NCBI GenBank assembly: GCA_947650365.1 | Contig: OX393550.1 | Span: forward strand, 74,047,229-74,111,228 | Direction of reading: 5' to 3' | Origin: Chamaelirium japonicum | Lineage: Eukaryota > Streptophyta > Magnoliopsida > Liliales > Melanthiaceae | DNA: 64,000 nt | In this document: piece after piece, positions 33,930-45,425 of the stretch | Numbering within the stretch: position 1 is the stretch's first letter | Layout of the letters: each line of letters starts with the position of its first letter | Program-made: the position numbers and the translations under genes | Notes under the pieces: model-generated | Seen by the model: the letters and a program-made list of their open reading frames with translations, nothing else | What the model was told of the DNA's origin: nothing | Databases searched by the model: none

Positions 33930-36000
33930 CTAAAAGGGCCACGAAAGGTATGGGAGTTAGTTAATTTTGACGTCTATGGTTCCAAGAGCGTCCAGACGAT
34001 AAGAGTCTCTTCGATTTAATCGAAGGAACGAGACTCTATCGGATGAATTCCATAGGATCCTGAAGGAGTATGGGATTATCTTCCAGTTAAATGCTCCAAG
34101 GATGACACGTCAGAATAAAGTCTCTGAGAGAAGGAATCAGACCCTGTTTGACATGGTCCATAGTATGATGAATATTGCCAAGTATACTACTCACCTTTTG
34201 GTGGAGTTGTACCTTAAAACAGTAGCTTATATCTGAAACTATCTCTCATCTACATCAGTGCCTCAGACCTATAAAGAGCTATGGTCTAAGCGAAAGCTGA
34301 CACTATAGAGTCTTGAGATATAGGGTTGTCCTGCACTTGTGCAAAAGGACAAGAGGGATGAGATGAAGATGTAGTTCCAGGTATATCTGTTTATAGGTTA
34401 CCCTTAGGAAGCATAAGGTAGACTATTTTATGATCTTGAGGTTAGGAAGTTAATCGTTTCTACGAATACCATCTACCTAGACCAGGATTATATTATAGAC
34501 TATAAGTTTATCAGTAAGGTAGTTCTGGGTGAACTACTGGGTACTGGTAGAGAGTGTGCATCTGAAAACGTAGTGGGAGTAGATGATACAGAAACTAGTA
34601 TACCAGGTATTGTAGAAACGATTCACTTTGTACCACCACCACCTCATCGTTGTGGGAGCATCAGAGCTCCTGAAAGATACTATGGAGAAACTTTGATAGT
34701 TAATCCAGAGTTTCAGGAGGATGATCCCTAGAGCTACGAAGAAGTAGTGGGAGCTTCCTTTGTACCACCACCACCTCATCGTTGTGGGACCATCAGAGCT
34801 CCTGAAAGATACTATGGAGAAAGTTCGATAGTTAATCCAGAGTTTCAGGAGGATGATCCCTAGAGCTACGAAGAAGTAGTGGGAGCTTCCGACAGCTCTG
34901 ACTGACAAAAGACCATGGAGGCAAATTTGCATCAATGTCCCTTGGAACAGTCTTGACACTTATAGCACTATCACCCTTCAGGGTGTAGGAGGTGTATAAG
35001 AAGAGCACCCGGTTAAGACTTAAGTAGCTAGATTAGTTGCCAAAGTAGAAGGGATTGACTATGTCAAAACCATCTCACTGGTAGCTATGCCTAAGTCTAT
35101 TTCGGATCCTCTTAATCCATCATAGCCCATTATAGTTGGGAGATCTGGTTGATGGATGTCAAGATAGTTATTCTCTAACGGGAATTTGAAAAGGACATAT
35201 GGATGATGTAGCCCCAGGGTTTGTGTCAGTAGGTTAGGAAGATTTGGAATGCAAGTTGCAACGGTCCATTTATGGACTGATGCAAGCATCCAGGTTGGAA
35301 TATTTATTTTGATCAAGGGAATCCGCTAACACGGATTTGATCAGAATGAGGATAAACCAAGTTGGTACAAGAAAGGTGAAATAGCTACAAGGGTGTATTT
35401 AGTACTTTACGTTAACGATATTCTACTGATTGAAAATGACGTAGGAATATTGTTTACGGTAAAGATTTATAGTCATCACAATTCGATGTGAAAGACCCTA
35501 GTGAGACGAGTTATATTCTGGGAATCAAGGTAACTCGAGATTACCAGAGCAAGATTCTCTTGCTGTCATAGGCTACGCATGAAGATAAGATTCTAGCTAG
35601 ATTCGGTTTACGAGGCTGGATATCTATTACGCAGCAGGAAGATAGGTCAGTTTCAGTCGAACCCGGGTCCAAATCACTGGACTAATGTGAAGGGTATACT
35701 CAGAAATCCTCATGAAGTAAGGAATGTGAGTTAGCTTGCACTTCACAGGTTCTGATATCGATTGGACACACAGAGCCTAACTTTGGTGTCAGATGTGCGT
35801 TCCAGAGAATCGATTTCAGGAATAGTTTTTATCTTGGGATTAGAAGTGGTAGTTGGTAGAGTGTGAAGCAAGAGTGAATCACAGACTCTACCATAGAGGC
35901 TTAGCACGTTGTTGCGTGCGAGGTAGTATATCAGGTGGTAAGGCTTAGGAAGTTCTTAGAGAACTTGGGACGCGTACCAGAGGCTCAGTTATCTGTTGTT
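33930..36000 (+). pseudogene. Heavily decayed pol of element B
   Basis: Short recognisable pieces lie in correct Copia order but in different frames. An integrase Glu region (VSERRNQTLFDMVHSMMN) is at about 34118-34180. RT pieces near 35225-35310 align with the LQRSIYGLKQAS block. A YVND box followed by ILLIENDVG lies at about 35408-35445, where YVDD is expected. An RNase H region with ITDSTIEA is near 35880-35910. Stops are frequent in every frame. Confidence 0.65.
34627..34890 (+). repeat. 132 bp tandem duplication in B pol relic
   Basis: Two copies, 34627-34758 and 34759-34890, differ at only a few positions. Each begins TTTGTACCACCACCACCTC and ends GTGGGAGCTTCC. The length is a multiple of three, though the region no longer codes. 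Confidence 0.9.
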
Positions 36001-38439
36001 GTAAACAGAATAGCGGTAAGCAAGGTCCAAGGAGACTAGGCACCGCCATGAGGGGAAACCCATCAAGTACAAACTTCACTTGATCTGACAGTTATAGGAG
36101 GAAATGCAAGTAGCGGTACTGAGGTGGAATCTACAGACAATGTTGCCAATTCCTTTAGGGAATTCCTGCAAAGGCTTTTGGGCAGCATGTAGAAGCTACA
36201 GAGCTCAACACCGTTATTCCTCGTTAGACCTAGTAGGAGATTGTTAGAATTGGTGAGGTCTACAGCTCGTAAAAACCTATAGTTTAGCTATGTATGGTTG
36301 ATAGCATAGGATTGCATATTGGTACGTACCTTAGTACGTGTTCTTATTACAGAACAGAGAGCTATGGCTACATGATAATCCACTTGAGTGGGAGACTCAA
36401 GGGATTGGTCCCATGTAACCTAAATACGTTCGCAGCTCTGATTAGGTTTGGTCGCCCTATCAGGACAAGCTGTTGGGATGACAGAGCGTAGGTGTATCCA
36501 CCACGGTCATTACCAGGCACAGTGTCTGTGGCCGAACGGAACCAACACGGTGCACAGATCGGTGAGCAAACACCGGTGCACTAAACCGTGTTTCTGCTTA
36601 GGGTAAAACGGTCCTAAACCCTGAGGAACCATGTCTGGTGGACTAACCAGATGTGTGGTGCTTTAGTGCACCAATGTGTGAGGATCCGGATGCAGTGATC
36701 CAAAACCATGGTGTACTGGGTTACCCGGCTGGCGTTGCATTAGCATGTCACTCCTGCAGGCTATCCACACCCCTAACGGGAGGTGCGTTCCTTGGTCTGA
36801 CCTACGTCGTATTAAACCCTGGCTAGGTGGTCATCAGTTGGACTGGTAACGGATCCGGTTGCTCGAAAGAGTAATCGGAGATACGATGTATGTGGTCAAC
36901 CTGGAAGGAACCGAGTCATATGAGCACTCGAGTCTGACGGTATTCTCCACCGCTCGAGTTACATCATGGCACCAGTGGAGGGACATCGGGTTTACCATAC
37001 TAAGCGGAGAGTAGGGGTATGAGGGAGAACATAGTAAGTCCGGGGGAATTGGAGTGCAGCCTGTGTCGCACTCTGGGTGGCTACGCAGGTTAACTCGGAC
37101 TCAGAGGATCGATGGTACACTCGGGTAGTGTGTCGATCGAGTCTGAGTTGGAAGCCATGAACCCTAGTCCCTGAAGGTTCCACCTTATCGACATTATGTA
37201 CGGTTCTTATACCATCTCATCGAAACATAGAACGCAGTTAGAGGAAGCGAGAAGTCCAAGCCTACGCTCCGTGAGTGCTTCGCACTAGTGCACGGTAGAT
37301 GCGTAGTTACGTGTGTGCACTAAGGGGAAACCCTAGGTTAGTGCAGACGCATGTAGCAATTCCTTGTCATAAGTGAACTTTGCCACATGGGTGCGATGCA
37401 CCGGGACATATTGTGAGTTGACTAGTTGACTTCACTAGGGGTACTCTACGGGAACCTCAGAGAATAGTGAAATCACTGGTGCACTTCACTTATGTGTGCC
37501 TTGCAAAGTCTCGTACACGAGGAACGACCAACTATTGACATAAGGGCGTTTTGGTCATACCATGCGTCACTATGTACTAAGGGGGCCGGCCCTAAGTGTT
37601 GAGAGACTGGTAAAGGCCGGCCCTATTGGTTTCAGGAGGTTGTTGCCTCTAATGATAGGGCCGGTCATGAGGCGCAGAAAACGGGTTGGTTTTGATCGTT
37701 TTCGAAAACAAGGAAAAGATAGAGATAAACAGGGGCGTAGCCAGGAATTTATTTTTGGCTGGGCTGAACCAAAACTAATTTTTTTATAATAAAATTTTTA
37801 TTATCGACAGTAAAGAAAAACTGAGTATGATTTGCTAAACGAATATTGACAGTACGAGAAAGCTTCATTAATATAAAAAAGATAGATAAACAGAACATAA
37901 ATTAGAAAAAAAACGGTAACACAATAAATAATTTGACAAATCTTATTTATGCCTAATAATTTGACAACAATTATTATTTTTTAAAGTTAAAACTAGGTTC
38001 TAAAAGAAGGGGAAATAAGTCAACATGCATATCGGTCAAAGGTCAAACCGACCATCCAATCCAATCCAAACCGACTTTAATTGAATTGGATTGGATTCCA
38101 ATCTCAGTTTGGTTTGGGTTGGATTGGAAATCCTCAAAATCGACCAAGGTTTGATCTGTTTGGGTTTTGCTAAAATAGGTTGGTGTCGAACCGATGCACA
38201 CCCCTAAATGGTTTGGGTATTTTGACTAAACAGGTTGGCTTGGTTCTATGTTTTGTGGACTCGACTAAATGCGGGTCCGTTCCAGATTAGAGCTCGAGTA
38301 GACCCGACCCAACCCGAGAACCGAACTTATATATATTAGTCCACATAAATATATGTCACGGGTTTGGACTTTTGGGCTGCATCACACATTCACATTAGAA
38401 CCTGCATAAACGTTATGTATTTGCTAATGTTGAACCAAC

Positions 38440-38815
38440 TACAAAGAGAACCCGACCCGACCCGCGAATAAACGGGTAGACCCGATAAAACCCGTTTACC
38501 ACCCGGGTCTATACAGTTGACCCGATCCGACCCAATTCGACTCGACCCGACCCGACCTGACTCGAAAAACCCGCTAGTATTATATATTATAGTATCAGAT
38601 TGCGGGTAGACCCGACCTGACCCGACACGACTCGTTCAATACTAAACGGGTCTTCCCGGGTCTACCGTGTCCAGACCCTAAATTCGGACCCGACCCATTT
38701 ATTAAACGGGTCTATCGTGTCAACCCGTTTACGACTCGAACCCGTTTAGCCCTGACCCAGACCCGCTAACTTCGTGTCGGGTCTGCCGTGTCGGGTTCGA
38801 AATTGCCAGCCCTAA
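38440..38815. repeat. ACCCG-rich block related to the 51.5 kb MITE
   Basis: The block aligns with 51600-51966 over most of its length, including the GTATTATATATTATAGT core, the AAACGGGTCTTCCCGGG block and the GAAATTGCCAGCCCTAAA right end. The left terminus is not recognisable. It is probably a partial copy of the same hAT-type MITE captured in the larger hAT element. Confidence 0.65.
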
Positions 38816-39463
38816 ATACCGGCACGATTTAGGGCTAAGATTAAGAAAAAAAATAGAAATTCTCGGGTTGTTTCGGGTTTTGATTCAAAAAGAAGAATAA
38901 TAAGAGGCTATTTTGAGTTTTGATCCATACAAGTTGGAACGAAAAAAAATAGAAATTCTGATTCCGTCCGAAACCGATTCAAAATATTCTGATTCTGGCA
39001 CTGTATAATTAAATCCGAATTCCGAAAGTTTCGAAAAAAATCGGATCGAAATCGGAAGGGTTACCCAGGTATTCCAAAAATTCCGAAATTCGATCCAAAA
39101 AGTTCGAAAGCATCGGATGATTCCGAATCTTCGATCCAAAAAAATCAGAAAAAATTTAATGTTTTTTTCCCATTCGAATCATCCGAGGAGGAGGAGGAGG
39201 AGAAGAAGAAGAAAAAGAAGGGAAAAGTGAAAACTCACCTGCTGGTGCTGGTTGAAGACTTGAAGGCAGTTGAAGCCACGGTCCCCGACTCCGGCGACTC
39301 GGCGACTCCCCACGCACGCCTGACCGGCGCTCAACTGACTCTCGGGCAGCCGGGCTCTCGGCGTTGTTGCCGTGCGGCCGTGCCGCGTGCGGTGCCGGTC
39401 TGGAGTACGAACTCTGGGAGAAACGGGGGGACGAGCAGCGCCGCTCCCCAAATTAAAGCATTA

Positions 39464-39920
39464 GAGCATCTCCAACCGGCTCCGTAGGCGAGCTCTGAAG
39501 GCCCACGTGGCACTCCGAATAGAAATGGGCACTCCAACCGGCTCCGAAGGATGCTCTGAAGGCCTACGTGGCATGCCACGTGCGGCCCGGACCTCCGAAG
39601 CCCTCCACATACAACAGAGCTCCTTCGGAGCCGCTGAACAATAAAAAATTCTGTCTTTTTTTAAAAAACCCCCCGGAACTTCATAAATTATTTTATATAT
39701 GTATCAAAACATGTACTTTTTAACAGATTTGGTGTAACTTTGGAGACTTTGGATAACTTATAAATATATAGGGTGTTTCATGCAAATGGCTCGGATATCC
39801 CGTTCGGAGGCCGTTGGAGCTGAACCTCTCAACAAGGACACCTCCGATGAGGTGGCAGCAAAATACGGGCCCCACTTGCTTCGGAGGTGCTCCGAACTTC
39901 AGAGCCGGTTGGAGATGCTC
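39464..39920. mobile_element. MITE with GAGCATCTCCAACCGG ends, TSD TTA
   Basis: The 457 bp element is bounded by inverted repeats GAGCATCTCCAACCGGCTC and flanked by TTA at 39461-39463 and 39921-39923. The three-base TTA/TAA duplication and terminal motif are typical of PIF/Harbinger-type MITEs in plants. It contains repeated CTCCGAAGG/GCCTACGTGGCA words and no ORF of note. It is nested in the hAT element, so it is the youngest layer here. Confidence 0.82.
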
Positions 39921-40921
39921 TTAGAGGAGATCGGGTATTCTGTGGGGCAGTGGGCTAGGCTAGTGGGCCGGGATATCAGTGGGGCAGGGCTGGGCTGGGC
40001 CTAAAAAACAAACTTTTTTGCTAAATCTCGGCCGGGCTGTAGCCCGGCCGAGCCCACTCTTAGATCCGCCCATGGAGATAAAGAAGAGATATATAGGGAG
40101 AAGGTTTGAATCAATCAACCATTATCCGCTAGGCTTATCCATAAGGATAAGGCCGGCCCTATATAAGGCATAGGGAGAGAGGGGGGGATGAAATTATGGA
40201 GCCAAACAAGCCTTAGGGCCGGCCCATGCATGGGGAAACCCTAGCCGCCCCCCTCTCCTCTCTTCGCATCTCCTCTCTCGTCTCTCTCTCCCTCGCTTGC
40301 GCCATTGGATGGCGACTCGTCTTCCTCGCATGGTGTTTCGTAGAAGGAGAAGGCTCGTCATATAGAGGCACTCAGAGATCCATCGACGAGGTGTCGTGCA
40401 TCGTGTGAGATCGGGTGAACTAGAAGGCGTCTCCCGCAACCATTTGCTGTCCAAAACCTGCACAAAAAATCAGTATTGTTTCTGCGATTTCGGGAGTTAT
40501 AGAAGTTCAAATGATATGAAACTTATTGCAAAAGCTGCATCTAGAAGTTGGCTACCTGCAGTCCAAATTTCATCCCAATCGGAGTTCGGAACAGAAAGTT
40601 ATGGCCGACACACCGAAGCTATATCAAGCAGATCCGAGCCCGTCTCCATCGACAAAGAAGAAATTTGTCGCGGTGAAAGAATCCGCACGCAGGTATAATC
40701 TCTAACAAGTAGATCTAACATAATTAGAACATGCATGCATGCTAGATTATTCTTTCGCGTTAGATCGTCGTTAGGGGTTCGCGTAGATGTCATGCTAGAT
40801 TCATACATGCATATGTAGATCGTTTCGATAAAAATTTTGATATGTAACGCACACCGCTCACAGTCCTCGGACCTTCACTTTGCTTCCGCTGCGGGCCTCT
40901 GCCAGGGATTTATTTCCAACA

Positions 40922-42670
40922 ACCTTATGGATCTATGATCCGGAGATTACGGAACGATGAAGAACCGCACTTGAATCGCAAGGGAAACTGTCAGATAGCA
41001 CCTTGTCCTTTGCGAATTGAAGAATCCTCGAAATCCCGTCTTTGAGTGCAGGGATTACGAGCCGACGGAGGAATCCGTTGCGAAGACGATGGCGAGCCGC
41101 GAGATTTTCTCCTCCTCTTTCTCCTTTCTTCCTTCTCCTTCTTTCCTCTTCCTTCTCCCTTCTTCTTCCTCTCTTTTCCTAGGCCGAAACCACAAAGGAG
41201 GAGACTAGGGGTCGGATTTTTGGAGGGGAGGGAGTAGAAGCATTAGGGCCGGCCCTCCCCTCCCTATTTCCTTTATAGGGCCGGTCTCCCATGGCTCCAA
41301 GGAGCCTAGGGCCGGCTCTTAGGTGGATAGGGATGAGGGGGGATCGGATTTAGGTATTCCGGGTGTCTATCATGAAGTCCGGACGAAAACGCCCTTCACG
41401 AAAAGCGGAAAACTAAAAGTGAGATTGAGTGAGGTGCGCTACTCGGAATTGAGTTCCGTCAGCGCCTGTGAGCTCCTAGAATTATTCCACACAATCTAAG
41501 ATCCATATTCAATATATTCGGAGCCATATTTCAGTATTTACCAAAATACCCCTACGGCCCGTAACATATGTGAATTAGGTTCTTTGGCTCCGGGCTTGCG
41601 CTCCATCATGCTACTTTGCATCCAACGTATCCAACTAGGTCGGGGAACAATTCCTATACGCAATGACAGGGTGGAACCTTCAGGGTTCGGGATCTCTAGC
41701 TCCAACCGGATCCCTGATTAACTGTTCCGGTGACACACCGAAAGTTCCGTTAATCAGCCCTAATCTGATTAACCTGCATAGCCACCCAGAGTGCGACGCG
41801 ACTTAAACTCTAGTGATCCAAAACTTATGTTACTCCCTCGTAACCCTGTTCTCTACTATACTCCGATAATCCTTAGTCCCTCCTATTACTGGTGCCATGA
41901 TACGACTCGGGCGGTGGGGAGCACCGTCAGATCCCGATCGATCATCTGACTAGGGTTTGATGACTTGTCATCTATAACACCACACACCTTTCGGTGCTAT
42001 GTCTAGCATCCGGAACATCGTCAGTCATACTGACAACCACCAGGCCTGGGTTAACTGTGTGGACAGATTGACTCATCAAACCGCACCCATCCAACACTGG
42101 ACGTCGGATAACCTGCAGGGATTACATGTCACTCAAGCACCAGCCGGGTAACCCAACGCACCGTGGTATTGGACTATGGAAGGTCCGCACACGTTGGCAC
42201 ATCAAAGCACCACTCAACTGGTTGGCTCAGTAAGCATGGTCCCTCAGGGTTAAGGACATATTATCTATAGTAGTAAGACGGTTTTTGAACCAGTGTCTGA
42301 ATCACTAAAGTGTGCACCGTCTTGGTTCCTGTTCAACACGATCATCGTGCTTGGTCAGGTGAATGGGAATCCCACGTTCCCGTGGTGGAGACTTCACCGC
42401 ATCCTCTACCTGCCAACAGCTTATTCTCGGTGAAGCGACCAGTATCACCAAAGCTGTGAACTAGTTCTAGGTCTACACAGAACTGGTCCACTGGGTCTCC
42501 CAAGCATGGATCCTCCATGCGCCTCAGTGGCTTACTGTGTTCCCTAGGGTCCTTTTATTATATGAGTATTATCATACACCAGAGTAGTATTCTAATTAAA
42601 GCAATAACCAAAGTCATCTTTATTAATGTTAATACAGAAAATCCACGCTAAGGACACACGAGCTACAACA
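40922..42670 (-). repeat. 5' LTR of element A, right part
   Basis: It resumes the A LTR exactly where 27743 left it (CCTTATGGATCTA) and ends CTACAACA at 42670, followed by TSD TAACT. It matches 19919-21661. The promoter zone (minus strand, CCCTATAAAGG) is near 41270-41285. Confidence 0.9.
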
Positions 42671-42674
42671 TAAC

Positions 42675-43261
42675 TGTGGGTGCAAATTTTGACCAGAAGC
42701 TCCAAAGACAGCGAGACCCACCGGCCCTGCCTGAAGGGTCCACAAAGACGACAGCGGGACGCACCGACCCTGCCTGAGAAGTCCACCGATACGACTGCGG
42801 GATCCACCGGCCCTGCCTAGGAAGTCCACCGATACGGCAGCGAGACCCACCAGCCCTGCTTGGGGAATCCCCAGAGACGACAGCGGACCCACCAGCCCTA
42901 CCTGGAGAATCCCCAGATACGACGGTAGAATCCGCCATTTGCCTCGGATTTCCTCCTAAAGTTTTTTATAAATAGCAGAGTCTTCAAATATAAAAGGATC
43001 GAATCCTAGATCACAGAATCAGACTTTCAAAAACCCAGAGCTCTGGAATTCTTACCCTTCGATATTCCATTCCTTTCGATCTTTTTTCCGAAGAGATCAG
43101 TGACACTCGGCCTGTCGAGGTCACACAGAAAAGAGTGTTAGTAGATTCGGGTTGCTCCCTATAGCACGGGGACGTAGGCTTCGGCTGAACTCCGAGATCA
43201 CACCTTGTGTTAATCTTCATACTGTTTTCATATCACAAGTCTTAACTCAGAGACACCAACA
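42675..43261 (+). repeat. Putative LTR of element G (Ty3/Tat-like)
   Basis: The start TGTGGGTGCAAATTTTGACC follows the inferred PPT at 19690-19706 once A is removed. A 43 bp minisatellite occupies 42701-42935. A TATA-like TTTATAAATAGC at 42965 is followed by a region ending with a CACGGGGACGTAGGCTTCGG block, which resembles the U5 of plant Ty3 LTRs. The right end is uncertain; CACCAACA at 43261 is one possibility. Confidence 0.4.
42701..42935. repeat. 43 bp minisatellite, 5-6 copies
   Basis: Units such as CACCGATACGACTGCGGGAT followed by CCACCGGCCCTGCC and a GAAGTC end repeat with about 43 bp spacing and 10-20% variation. In the minus frames the array reads as Gly/Arg/Ser-rich peptide, but there is no sign that it codes. 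Confidence 0.85.
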
Positions 43262-43690
43262 CATCGACCTTCGAACCTACCTTCCAGACGATAGTTCGAT
43301 CAAGGACCTTCGACTCAACTCAATTGACTAATTAGGCAGAGTCTTCGGATCAGCACGAAGATCATCCCCCACATGTGCATGCCGTGCCGAGCAGGGCCGG
43401 GCCGGGCTTGGGCTTGTGCTGAGCAGCGCGTGTGTGTGCGCCCGTGGACCCGGACACGATAGCACCTTCGAAATGGGCTGGTCCACACCTGCCTTATTTT
43501 TATTTTTGCTTTTAAACCATTCATATTTACTAATTTTCTTTTGGGCTACTAGCCGTAGCTGCATGCTAGCTGTTACGCGAGAAGCATCGCTGCATGCTAG
43601 CCGTTACGAGCTGTAACGTGCGCAGGGTTAATGGGCTTAATCGTAGTCCACGATTGCCTCCCCTCTTTCAGCTTCTCATTAACAGCCCGA
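43262..43690. other. Unassigned, probably LTR-derived
   Basis: There is a GC-rich GGGCCGGGCCGGGC stretch at 43395-43410 and a direct repeat of CTGCATGCTAGC(T/C)GTTACG at 43559 and 43590. No gene was recognised. Confidence 0.4.
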
Positions 43691-44260
43691 TGCCCATATA
43701 AGGCTCGGTGCAGCCATGGGATCAATAAAATTTGAAAAGCTGAATTGCTCCCTGCCTCTCTCTCTGTCTTTCCTCTCTCGGATCAAAGTGTTGCAGTGCT
43801 GCCCCTTTGTTTCGAGAAGCTTTCTTGGAGTCATACCGACGAGAAGGAGGTCACCTAACCAGAGTCGTCATAGCTCCAAGAACCATTGCCATGAGACCCA
43901 TACAAGGGGGGCAATAAGTTTCTTGGGACAGCGCCTAGCGTGCTTCGACAATCAGGCTAGAGTTTTTAACTCCAATTTCTTGCTATTAGTAGATATATTG
44001 AAAACGATTTGCATCTAATTCTAAACACTAAATAATTAGAGATAATTTAGATAGTTTATTTCTCTCTTTTAGAAAAGTTCGACAAGGTGAATGACTGTTC
44101 CATAGAACCTGCTCTGTCTTGGCAAACCATTTCTAAAAGAAATTTGTGACTTGTTTTTTTTTGCAAATGTTATAGTGGCTAAACAACAAATCTTTTAACA
44201 TTAAGAATTTGATTAAGTTCTAAGTTTGCCAGTATAGAACGGTTAGATTTTCCAACAGTA
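43691..44260 (+). repeat. 3' part of an unidentified LTR
   Basis: A CATATAAGGCTCGG TATA-like site is at 43696. The segment ends with TTAGATTTTCCAACA at 44260, the form of an LTR end. It abuts GTATC at 44261, the first bases of the duplicated E-LTR segment, which is intact at 15497. An LTR element therefore appears to have inserted at GTATC. Its 5' end was not located. Confidence 0.35.
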
Positions 44261-45425
44261 TCTCTTTGTGGGTGTATAAGAAATTGGTTAGAGACAAGCG
44301 TACTTGTACTCGGATTTTTTTTCCATACTATTGAATCCTTTAATCAGTTGTTGCCAGAATTTTCTAGGTGTTTTATTTGTGTTTATCTATTCGACCAGTC
44401 TTGTAAGTGATTGTCTCCATCATCGTGGTGCTACGCGTGTGATGTTCCCCTACGCTAGGGCTTTGGGTCACAACAACATTGATTATACAAACTTTTAGAT
44501 AGCTGAAGAAGAAGATAATGAGAAACATGAGCCTCAACTTGATTTTGATAAACTAGAGAAACTATTATATGAAGAAAAGACAATTATAAGAAGTTAACGA
44601 CAGATCGAGCCATTACGCAGGAGAATGTTAATAACTTAGATTATGTAAATTGCATTAATATTAGTTTGAACTGTGATGGGTATTTAATAGATAATTCTAA
44701 AACTAACTTTGCATTATTTTTCTATGAAATTTTTGTAGAAGACGATACTTTTAACTTCAGGAATATTGAAGAATGATTGAATTTGGGTACTTTTGGAAGT
44801 AAGAGTGATTACGGTTAAGTAGAATGGAGGAATAATGCAGATTCTGAACTTGATTGGCTCACGAAAAATCTAACACCTAGTGCATACATATCAATAAATT
44901 GATGATTGACTTTTAGGTGTGGGATGTGAAAATGTAAAATTGGAAAGTTTAAAACTATTATTTTTTTTATTGTAACAAACACTTTTTAAACTTATGATTT
45001 GATAAGCCCTATGTTCTTCATTTATTGGTATAATTTTAAAAATCATATTATATAGTTTTTAAATGGATTTCTACTTTGATATTAGTGGTTAAATTACCCA
45101 TTGAATTTCGGTTCTTGGCCATTGATTTGAATCTATTGAGTATATAGATTATTTTGTATTGATTTTTGAATAATTAAATCTTTGTACAATAGCCCAAAGT
45201 TTGTAACTAAACATTGAAATTCTATTCTCCTTCTCATCCCTACCTGGAGACTAGTTTTTTTATATATTTTAATTTTAAAGATAATATATTTATGATGTCA
45301 TGATGACATCACGGTTCAGCCGCTGACCCGTGACCCGGTAAACGGTCATGGTTTATCACCTTCTCTCTCCTCACCTCAACAGTGGTCTCATTCACCGCGG
45401 GTGCACGATACCGTGGTGTCTCTCG
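44261..45425 (+). repeat. Dispersed duplicate, copy 2 (LTR-E end plus AT-rich segment)
   Basis: Counterpart of 15497-16655. It starts within the E LTR at the breakpoint GTATC, passes the LTR end (CACAACA near 44482), and continues with the same AT-rich flank to the GACCCGTGACCCGG and CTCATTCACCGCGGGTG blocks. Beyond 45425 the copies diverge. See copy 1 for divergence. Confidence 0.75.

Larger units (their letters stand above)
37730..40074. mobile_element. Non-autonomous hAT transposon, TSD GAGATAAA
   Basis: A 2345 bp insertion in the 3' LTR of B has a perfect 8 bp duplication GAGATAAA (37722-37729 and 40075-40082). The terminal repeats are CAGGGGCG at the left and, inverted, CATGGGCG at the right, followed inside the right end by GATCTAAGAGTGGGCT. 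Eight-base TSDs and CAGGGGCG ends are typical of plant hAT elements. No transposase ORF was seen. The interior is a patchwork of other repeats: CCAATCCAATCC words at 38050-38130, an ACCCGACCCG block at 38440-38815 related to 51600-51966, AT-rich GATTCCGA words, and a MITE. Confidence 0.88.
27744..40921 (+). mobile_element. Copia element B, nested in the LTR of A
   Basis: A plus-strand element with LTRs 27744-30844 and 36242-40921 and interior 30845-36241. It lies inside the 5' LTR of A, with target duplication AGCTT (27739-27743) / ACCTT (40922-40926), one mismatch. Each LTR has its own later insertion: a LINE fragment in the left, a hAT element in the right. Without them each is about 2.33 kb. 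LTR divergence is roughly 4% by eye. The interior keeps only decayed fragments of gag, integrase, RT and RNase H. Confidence 0.9.
36242..40921 (+). repeat. 3' LTR of element B (contains hAT)
   Basis: It starts TGTTAGAATTGGTGAGG at 36242, after the purine tract AGTAGGAGA, and ends TTATTTCCAACA at 40921. The hAT element occupies 37730-40074. The promoter zone GGCCGGCCCTATATAAGG recurs at 40151-40168. Confidence 0.9.
19708..42670 (-). mobile_element. Copia element A with nested insertions, TSD TAACT
   Basis: A minus-strand Copia element is flanked by the perfect duplication TAACT (19703-19707 and 42671-42675). Its 3' LTR is 19708-21661 (1954 bp), its interior 21662-27532, and its 5' LTR 27533-27743 plus 40922-42670. 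The 5' LTR is split by element B, and without B it is 1955 bp once the duplicated 5 bp are counted once. By eye the two LTRs differ by roughly 4-5%. The interior carries, in element order, a primer site, a 1.9 kb leader, gag, protease, integrase, RT, RNase H and a PPT. Several stops and frameshifts make it non-autonomous now. Confidence 0.92.

Noticed and set aside
39179-39579. Arg/Gly-rich ORFs in the hAT interior
   Set aside because: GC-rich low-complexity DNA with open frames on both strands, no family resemblance.
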